This document shows, piece by piece, positions 6,549 through 11,656 of a stretch of 11,656 bases of DNA. The notes beneath the pieces were generated by a model, which saw only the letters and a list, made by a program, of their open reading frames with translations, did no database searches and was not told the DNA's origin. Both the position numbers and the translations under genes were made by a program. The DNA is taken from NCBI GenBank assembly GCA_900764215.1, contig CAAFNI010000198.1:1-11656 (forward strand). The letters run 5' to 3'. Source of the DNA: an uncultured Sutterella sp. (lineage in GTDB: Bacteria; Pseudomonadota; Gammaproteobacteria; Burkholderiales; Burkholderiaceae_F). The stretch's first letter is position 1. Each line of letters opens with the position of its first letter.

Positions 6549-9500
6549 ATGCACCCCTTATTCCGAAAGTCCGTTTGTTCCCTCATGGCTGGCCTGATCG
6601 GCTTCACACAGACGGCAACTACTGTCGCCATGGCGGAAACGGTCACGCCGCCTTATCTCAACAACAAGCCCTCCGCGTCTGAGATCACAGACATGGGCCA
6701 TGCTGCCAATGCCTTCGGTAAGGAGCTAGGAACCAAGGGGAAGGACGGCGCACCGACGTTAGAAGGAACGTCCATTAAATTCCAAGTGGGCGACAAGGAA
6801 ATGACGCTCGATAAGAGCGAACTTGCGCCTAAGGACAATGGGAAGAACATCCGATACGCGCATACGGAAGAGGACTTTGAAAAACAGAAAGACCTCTACA
6901 ACGACGGCGGCGGGATGGACGAAACTGGTGCAGAACAGAAGGATGCGCTATTCACCGATTCCAAGTCGGACAACCCGACGCTGGAAGGCGAGGTGTATGC
7001 GTTGTTGGTGGATATTGGCGGCAAGGAGAAGCCTGACCTCAGTGAGGAGCAGTTTTTAGAAAAGACTGAGGAAATCCTGGGCGACATGGAGAATGTCCTT
7101 CAGGATCTTGTGACGTGCGACGCAAATTCGGCGTTGGATACTCAGTCGAAATACGTCCATGTCGAAGATCTAAAGGAATGCCAACAAGTTGTCGATAAGA
7201 CGATGACGTGCGACGTCAAACACGACTATTCGGTTGGCATCATTGAGCATTCCGATGGGCCGTTCAATCTCAAGGCCTGTGCGGATAATCCGACCGGCTG
7301 TACCGAGCTGTGGATCGGTAAGGTCGGCGATAACTATTGGGGCGGTACCTGCGCTGTTTATGAACAGTGGACGCAGGTTCGAGTGCGCAATCCTCAGGCC
7401 ATCATTAGTGCCACGTTCAATTACGCGAAGTGGGACGACTACATGATGGTATATGTAGGGAATCCGGGCAAGGAAACGCTCATCTGGACAGGGCCCTACG
7501 ACTGGCGAAAGAATCCGAATTACTTCCCACCCGAAACTCCGGGGCGTTGCGAATTAAGCACGTCTTGGGTGGACACGCCCGAGGGCCCCATTCCCAACTG
7601 CAACAGCCCGCAGCGATGCCGTTATGGTGGCAAGTTAAAGGAAGGCGGTTCGATGGAATGTGCGTGCAATCCGAGACCCGATTGCATGGATGAGGATGTT
7701 TGTGAGTTCGGCGGCACACCGAAGGCCAATGGCACGGATGAGTGTAGCTGTCGCCCTGAACCTGATTGCATGAAGCAGTGCAAGTACGACGGTCGTCCTT
7801 TGCGAGATGGCACACTGAGGTGTGCCTGCTATCCAAATCCGCATCCGAAACCCGGTGATAAGGATGAGGATGTAACGCTTCCGTGGACCGAACCGGATCC
7901 CGAGCCGGAACCTGAAGTCGGCGAAGAACAACCGGACTCGGCTCCGGACTATGAACGCACGCCTGGTGTAGACGTCACACCGTTCTTCAGAAATGCTAAA
8001 GACGGAGAACTGATCAACTTTAAGATCCGTGTGTCTGTGACAGGCGGTGGTGAAGGGTATGGGCGAGTCATTATTCGCTATGACCCGGAAAAGGTGGTTT
8101 CGAACGATCTTTGGAAGCCGAAGGATTGCATTGACGCTGCGTTGGGCATTGAAGACGGCATGGCTGAAGGTTCGGTCAAATGTACCGATATGCCCGAAGT
8201 CGGGATAGACGGATGTGCATGGATCAATGGCGTTAATGTTTGCGAACGTCACTTGGCCGAATCCCCGCTTAAAGGCATTAGTCGGTTTTGTCGAAAGGTG
8301 GCAGTCGATTCCAAGTTCACCTTCAATAAGGGGGATACGGGATGTTGGAATGTGCTTGTCGGCTTTGACAAAAATGGCCATGGTATCTACGACCGCGTGT
8401 GTGGCGGTGAAAACCTTGGTGGGAATCTCGACACCTGTACGAAGTACAAGGAAGATCCGAACTGCAAATTTGTCTCCTCAGTATGTACGGGAGGTATGAC
8501 TGGTTCGACAACCGGCACCTGTTACGTCAACGACGTGGTGTACGACTGCGGCAAGGATGTCAAGATCGAGGATGTTAATGCTGAAACGAAATACGACTGC
8601 GACGGCATTGCCTGCCTGGGTGAGAACTGTATCGACGTAGATTGCACTCAAAGTACAGACTTTGCGAAGGTGAACGCCATTCTGAACGCCATGCAATACA
8701 TGGCGCAGGACATGGAGTGCACCGGTCTGGACGAAAACGGGAATCCGACGGGTGACCAGAACGTCGACTGTACGGTGTTTGGCGGCAAGAGCGGGTACTG
8801 CAAGATCGCTGTTGGCGGTTGGCAGGACTGCTGTGAGCCCGTGGGTGGCCCGGGTATTGCCGAGTACATTTCCATGATCCAGGTAGGCCAGCGGTTGCAT
8901 TCCGCGCTCAACTCCTACGGAACAGCCGTCAATGCGGCTGGCACTGCCACTTCAATCGGTGCAGAGATTGCCGGCAATTATGCGAAAGGTTTCGGGGAAG
9001 TGAAGGCCGTTCTTCAAAATGGCGTGAAATGGTTCAAGGACGCCTTTACGAGTGTGGCGGACAATATTTATGGTGGCTTTACGGACTTTTGGGCCACGCC
9101 TCTAGAGTGGTTCTCGGGGGCGATGAAGAGCGAGCTACTAACCTCCTGCCAGAATGCAATCGCGAAAGTCTTCGGGGATGCAGGGTTTAAGAATACCGCT
9201 CAAGTGATTGGTGGGGCGACGGAAGGTTCCACTGGTGCTGAAGGCTCCATTGGAGATGCAATGCTGAAGGATATGTTCGGCGAGGCAATGGGGGAAGCCG
9301 TTGGGAGCGTCATCTCCTTTGTTGGTTGGGTGTATCTAGCCTATCAGGTTGCCAATCTAATCATCCAACTTGTTTACAAGTGCGAGCAATCCGAATACGA
9401 AACAGTGAGCCAAAGAGATACGAAGAATTGTCATTACATCGGCAGTTATTGCAAGAGCAAGAAGCTCGGACTTTGCATCGTGAAGCATCGTGTCTATTGC

Positions 9501-10586
9501 TGCTATCAAAGTCCGCTCTCTCGCATCATCAATGAGCAGATCAAGGCGACGCAACCGGACATCTTGTCCAACGGTGGAGAGTGGGGGGATCCGGAACATC
9601 CAAAGTGCGATGGGATCCCGTTGTCCGACATCACCAAAATCAATTGGGATTTGATCAACTTAGACGAGTGGACAGCATTGTTAGTTTCGACCGGGAATAT
9701 GGTGGAGGCAAAGGACATCGACCTAGATAAGCTGACCGGCAAGGATTCCAAGATGAACTGGACGGCGGATCAGGGGACGGCGACTGATTGGGGTATTCCG
9801 AACAATAAGGATCAAACGGACATTACCCAGAAGCAGAATGTTGCCACTCTGGGGCTTCGCGCTGATGGACGCAAGGCCAATGACCGCATGAATACTGTTG
9901 AACGCATCGAAAATCACCTGACCGATGTTCAGGTTGACCGTCTTCGTATCGAAGGTGCGCCTTGTGTTGCGCTTGAAGTCGGTAACGGTCTCGTTCTGCG
10001 TGGAGGGTGTGGCGAAATGAGCAATGCAGAGTACATCTGCCGTCATAACGGGCCGCTGATTGATTGCGAGGAAATCGCCTATAAGAACTCGCTCAACGAG
10101 TTGTTGAACCATCCGTTGACCTCAAAGGACTACTGGGATGATGGCTATCGCTGCTACAAGGGTGAAGTCAATATCGACTGTTCGACGCTTTACTCAAAAG
10201 ACGCCTACATCAAGGCGCTGGAGGAGTACGCAAAGATCATTGGTGGAACGACTTATCTGAATCGTTACGTCTGCTTGGATAAATCAGGTACGTTCAACCA
10301 AGCGATCTGCGAACACGCGATGGAACAGAACTATTGCACCTGTCTCCCTGGAAACTTCATATGTCAGGACGGGAATAAGCCGATTGCTTGTTCGAGCCTC
10401 GGCGTTACCAAGACGCCTTGCGATTGCATGCTCGGTGCTTGCAAGGAGGACTGTCCCTACGGCGGCACGCCCGGATCCATGACGGACAACCCGAATTTGG
10501 TTTGTTCGAAGGAAAACTGTCCGTATGGAAATGTGACGGAGGGTGCGCAGAACTGCAATACCTCGACTTGCCCGTATGGGCTGTAA
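6549..10586 (+). CDS. traN: TraN-like mating-pair stabilisation adhesin, very large and Cys-rich
   Basis: TraN is an outer-membrane/surface protein that stabilises donor-recipient contact by binding recipient surface proteins. The 1345-residue product has a Sec signal peptide (residues 1 to about 29: F-R-K-S, hydrophobic core, V-A-M-A). TraN signatures: G-K-S-G-Y-C (Cys751) with D-C-C (761-762), then C-H-Y-I-G-S-Y-C (from Cys961), Y-C-C (984-985) and S-P-L-S-R-I-I-N-E-Q, followed by W-G-x-P-E-H-P-K-C and L-D-E-W. Before these lie a Cys-rich repeat block (about 357-430), an acidic Pro-rich linker (about 437-472) and a hydrophobic segment (about 918-945). After them a 300-residue extension ends in three C-P-Y-G motifs (Cys1302, 1324, 1341). 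F TraN has about 600 residues, so this is a long variant. ATG 6549 is preferred to the in-frame TTG at 6534 because it gives a clean leader; neither has a good ribosome site. DsbC is the likely folding helper. Confidence 0.92.
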   Translation: MHPLFRKSVCSLMAGLIGFTQTATTVAMAETVTPPYLNNKPSASEITDMGHAANAFGKELGTKGKDGAPTLEGTSIKFQVGDKEMTLDKSELAPKDNGKNIRYAHTEEDFEKQKDLYNDGGGMDETGAEQKDALFTDSKSDNPTLEGEVYALLVDIGGKEKPDLSEEQFLEKTEEILGDMENVLQDLVTCDANSALDTQSKYVHVEDLKECQQVVDKTMTCDVKHDYSVGIIEHSDGPFNLKACADNPTGCTELWIGKVGDNYWGGTCAVYEQWTQVRVRNPQAIISATFNYAKWDDYMMVYVGNPGKETLIWTGPYDWRKNPNYFPPETPGRCELSTSWVDTPEGPIPNCNSPQRCRYGGKLKEGGSMECACNPRPDCMDEDVCEFGGTPKANGTDECSCRPEPDCMKQCKYDGRPLRDGTLRCACYPNPHPKPGDKDEDVTLPWTEPDPEPEPEVGEEQPDSAPDYERTPGVDVTPFFRNAKDGELINFKIRVSVTGGGEGYGRVIIRYDPEKVVSNDLWKPKDCIDAALGIEDGMAEGSVKCTDMPEVGIDGCAWINGVNVCERHLAESPLKGISRFCRKVAVDSKFTFNKGDTGCWNVLVGFDKNGHGIYDRVCGGENLGGNLDTCTKYKEDPNCKFVSSVCTGGMTGSTTGTCYVNDVVYDCGKDVKIEDVNAETKYDCDGIACLGENCIDVDCTQSTDFAKVNAILNAMQYMAQDMECTGLDENGNPTGDQNVDCTVFGGKSGYCKIAVGGWQDCCEPVGGPGIAEYISMIQVGQRLHSALNSYGTAVNAAGTATSIGAEIAGNYAKGFGEVKAVLQNGVKWFKDAFTSVADNIYGGFTDFWATPLEWFSGAMKSELLTSCQNAIAKVFGDAGFKNTAQVIGGATEGSTGAEGSIGDAMLKDMFGEAMGEAVGSVISFVGWVYLAYQVANLIIQLVYKCEQSEYETVSQRDTKNCHYIGSYCKSKKLGLCIVKHRVYCCYQSPLSRIINEQIKATQPDILSNGGEWGDPEHPKCDGIPLSDITKINWDLINLDEWTALLVSTGNMVEAKDIDLDKLTGKDSKMNWTADQGTATDWGIPNNKDQTDITQKQNVATLGLRADGRKANDRMNTVERIENHLTDVQVDRLRIEGAPCVALEVGNGLVLRGGCGEMSNAEYICRHNGPLIDCEEIAYKNSLNELLNHPLTSKDYWDDGYRCYKGEVNIDCSTLYSKDAYIKALEEYAKIIGGTTYLNRYVCLDKSGTFNQAICEHAMEQNYCTCLPGNFICQDGNKPIACSSLGVTKTPCDCMLGACKEDCPYGGTPGSMTDNPNLVCSKENCPYGNVTEGAQNCNTSTCPYGL
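7617..7829 (+). repeat. Tandem Cys-rich modules inside the TraN-like protein
   Basis: Three related units, with C-x-C pairs at residues 371/373, 399/401 and 425/427 (spacing 28 and 26). The consensus is C-x-x-(G/D)-G-x-P-x-x-x-G-T-x-x-C-x-C-x-P-x-P-D-C. The DNA is diverged between units, so they are old protein-level repeats. A further copy is found in the gene at 10709, at nt 10883-10969. Confidence 0.8.
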
Positions 10587-10597
10587 AAGTGGCCAAC

Positions 10598-10645
10598 GAA
10601 GTGGGAAAAGTTGCTTTTCAGCTCGCCACTTCTCAACGGATTTTT
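10598..10645 (+). terminator. Nested hairpin with T-run after the traN-like gene
   Basis: GAAGTGG (10598-10604) pairs with CCACTTC (10626-10632), enclosing GAAAAG-TTG-CTTTTC (10605-10619). A six-base bulge lies on the 3' side. TTTTT (10641-10645) follows 8 nt after the stem, later than in a textbook terminator. An alternative outer stem AAGTGGC (10587-10593) / GCCACTT (10625-10631) is mutually exclusive with it because AAGTGG occurs twice. It is probably a modest terminator or attenuator. Confidence 0.5.
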
Positions 10646-10653
10646 AGCTAAAA
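10642..10653. promoter_or_regulatory. 12-bp perfect palindrome TTTTAGCTAAAA upstream of the last gene
   Basis: A perfect dyad in the short spacer between the traN-like gene and the last gene, 55 nt before the ATG at 10709. It could be an operator for a dimeric regulator, or simply part of the preceding terminator's T-rich end. No clear promoter boxes flank it. Confidence 0.3.
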
Positions 10654-10670
10654 CATCTTTTACTTCCAAT

Positions 10671-10681
10671 AGGAGAGAGGA
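10671..10681 (+). promoter_or_regulatory. Strong Shine-Dalgarno-like tract not matched to an ATG
   Basis: AGGAGAGAGGA is the best ribosome site near the last gene, but the first ATG (10709) lies 27 nt further on. An in-frame ATT at 10682, 6 nt after AGGAG, would add nine residues. Either an unusual start is used or the start is at 10709 with weak initiation. Confidence 0.35.
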
Positions 10682-10708
10682 ATTTCGAGAGAAGTCCCCC
10701 GCTACGAT

Positions 10709-11569
10709 ATGACCGAGAATCATGAAATGCAGAAAACTTCTTCGATGAGTGCATCGCCAACGGAACCGTCGAAGGTTGAGTCGCAGGATGACACCCGGAT
10801 GAGTCGCCGCAAGGCGCTGTTGGGCGCGTTGTTTGCTGGAGCAGCCATGACCAGCAAAACGGCAGAGGCATCGGATGCTAATTGTTCGTGTCTTCCTGCG
10901 CCAGATTGCAATGCTGTATGTCCCAACGGTGGCTCGCCACGCGGTGACGGTACGCAGGCGTGCGAATGCTTTGAGAATCCGCCGATGCCGACTTTGCACC
11001 CGGTGGCCTATTCCGGTGACTACAACTCGTTGGCTAATCGACCGAATCGTGCGGGATCCGATACAGATGGAGGGGATGCAAGAAACTCAATTCGTTGGAA
11101 CGGCTACGAGTTAAGAAAGCAACATAATCCGAACGCATCACAAATACCTGTTTTTTCTGGTGGTTATGTTGATTTCATTAACAAGAATGAAATTGCAGGT
11201 ATGCCTGTAATAGGCGCAAGAGTAATTTACGGTGAAGGGGTTCTTGAAACGATAGGATCGAAGCCAGGCCGTCACTGGTATACAAAGAATGTACCCGCTG
11301 TGAAACGTGATCAATATGGTCGTGTTGAAGCAGTAGGCTATGCGGCAATTTGGACGCAATGTAATTGCGACTGCTCTTCCAACTGTTGCAACTGTGGCGA
11401 TGACAGTCGTTGTTTCATCAAAGCAACATTGAAGACGGCGACAGGCGTTAAGGATGTCTCTGAAGTTGCTGTTGGAGATCGTTTGGTTGGTTTGGATGGC
11501 TTGCATACCGTAGTGGCCATCGTGCATGGTCAGTTGGGTGTCAAGCGCGGAATAAAAGTGTACCAGTAG
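10709..11569 (+). CDS. Tat-exported Cys-rich protein with tail-fibre-like motif and truncated Hint domain
   Basis: The 286-residue product is of unknown function. It has an extended N-region, then a twin-arginine signal M-S-R-R-K-A-L-L-G-A-L-F-A-G-A-A (Arg33-Arg34) with cleavage probably after T-A-E-A (54). Cys59-Cys87 form a module closely like the repeats in the upstream TraN-like protein (C-x-C-L-P-A-P-D-C, then N-G-G-S-P-x-G-D-G-T). Y-S-G-D-Y-N-S-L-A-N-R-P-N (101-113) matches a motif common in phage tail fibres. A Cys cluster C-N-C-D-C-S-S-N-C-C-N-C leads to R-C-F-I-K-A-T-L (Cys235) and V-G-D-R-L-V-G-L-D-G, the first block of a Hint domain. The reading frame stops at 286, before the T-x-x-H and C-terminal blocks, so the domain is incomplete: frameshift, rearrangement, or real truncation. 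Bases 11101-11280 are only 42% G+C, clearly lower than the first part of the gene. The context suggests a surface accessory of the mating apparatus. Confidence 0.75.
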   Translation: MTENHEMQKTSSMSASPTEPSKVESQDDTRMSRRKALLGALFAGAAMTSKTAEASDANCSCLPAPDCNAVCPNGGSPRGDGTQACECFENPPMPTLHPVAYSGDYNSLANRPNRAGSDTDGGDARNSIRWNGYELRKQHNPNASQIPVFSGGYVDFINKNEIAGMPVIGARVIYGEGVLETIGSKPGRHWYTKNVPAVKRDQYGRVEAVGYAAIWTQCNCDCSSNCCNCGDDSRCFIKATLKTATGVKDVSEVAVGDRLVGLDGLHTVVAIVHGQLGVKRGIKVYQ

Positions 11570-11656
11570 CGCGGGATGGAGTGCACCACCTCAATGTTGT
11601 ATAAGAGAACCATTAGCAGGGGGAGTATTCCAGAATTGATCCCTTTGCGGAATCGG
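11570..11656 (+). other. Unassigned right edge, possibly the displaced 3' part of the Hint gene
   Basis: 87 bases. The two other plus frames stay open just past the Hint-gene stop: one reads through to a TGA near 11640, the other to a TAA near 11600. Neither shows the T-x-x-H block expected next in a Hint domain. The in-frame continuation past the TAG at 11567 is open to the edge but is also unconvincing. No terminator is seen. Confidence 0.3.

Noticed and set aside
7635..8381. Minus-strand frame of 248 codons opposite the traN-like gene
   Set aside because: Antisense shadow with no motif or ribosome site.
10457..10999. Minus-strand frame of 180 codons across the traN end and the start of the last gene
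   Set aside because: Crosses a structured intergenic region and two plus-strand genes; the product shows no domain.
1..11656. CRISPR arrays, tRNA or rRNA genes, insertion sequences
   Set aside because: No regularly spaced DNA repeats, no cloverleaf or rRNA signature, and no transposase or terminal inverted repeats were seen on reading both strands.

Overview
The window carries part of a conjugative transfer region encoding an F-type (MPF-F) type IV secretion system from a Gram-negative bacterium. Evidence: a periplasmic/outer-membrane core (TraB, the TraV lipoprotein), a TraA-type pilin with a Sec leader, a DsbC-type periplasmic thiol isomerase, the TraC ATPase and a Cys-rich TraN adhesin. 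The order traB-traV-traA-dsbC-traC is that of SXT/R391 integrative elements and IncA/C plasmids rather than of F itself. The sequence is proteobacterial in character; I cannot name the species, nor say whether the element is a plasmid or an integrative element, because no replication, integration or relaxase gene is visible.

Layout. Positions 1-1158 hold the 3' part of traB, cut by the left edge. traV (1165-1887) and traA (1913-2284) follow with short gaps. A 297-base gap without a confident gene separates traA from dsbC (2582-3520); traC (3543-6173) follows. A strong intrinsic terminator (6199-6239) ends this block. A roughly 300-base leader, with a possible 59-residue ORF and a 12-codon upstream ORF, precedes a very large traN-like gene (6549-10586). 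A structured spacer then leads to the last gene (10709-11569): a predicted Tat-exported protein with a Cys-rich module, a phage-tail-fibre-like motif and the beginning of a Hint (Hedgehog/intein) domain. The final 87 bases are unassigned.

How it works together. TraB and TraV form the envelope-spanning core, TraA is the pilus subunit, TraC powers pilus assembly, and DsbC presumably shuffles disulfides in the Cys-rich surface proteins. TraN stabilises mating pairs by binding the recipient surface. The most unusual part is the right end. TraN is about twice the length of F TraN and contains C-x-C-x-P-x-P-D-C / GG repeats. The next gene carries a near-copy of that repeat, joined to a tail-fibre motif and a truncated Hint domain. 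This suggests a surface-exposed, possibly variable or auto-processing accessory to the mating adhesin. That is an inference and the most interesting lead here.
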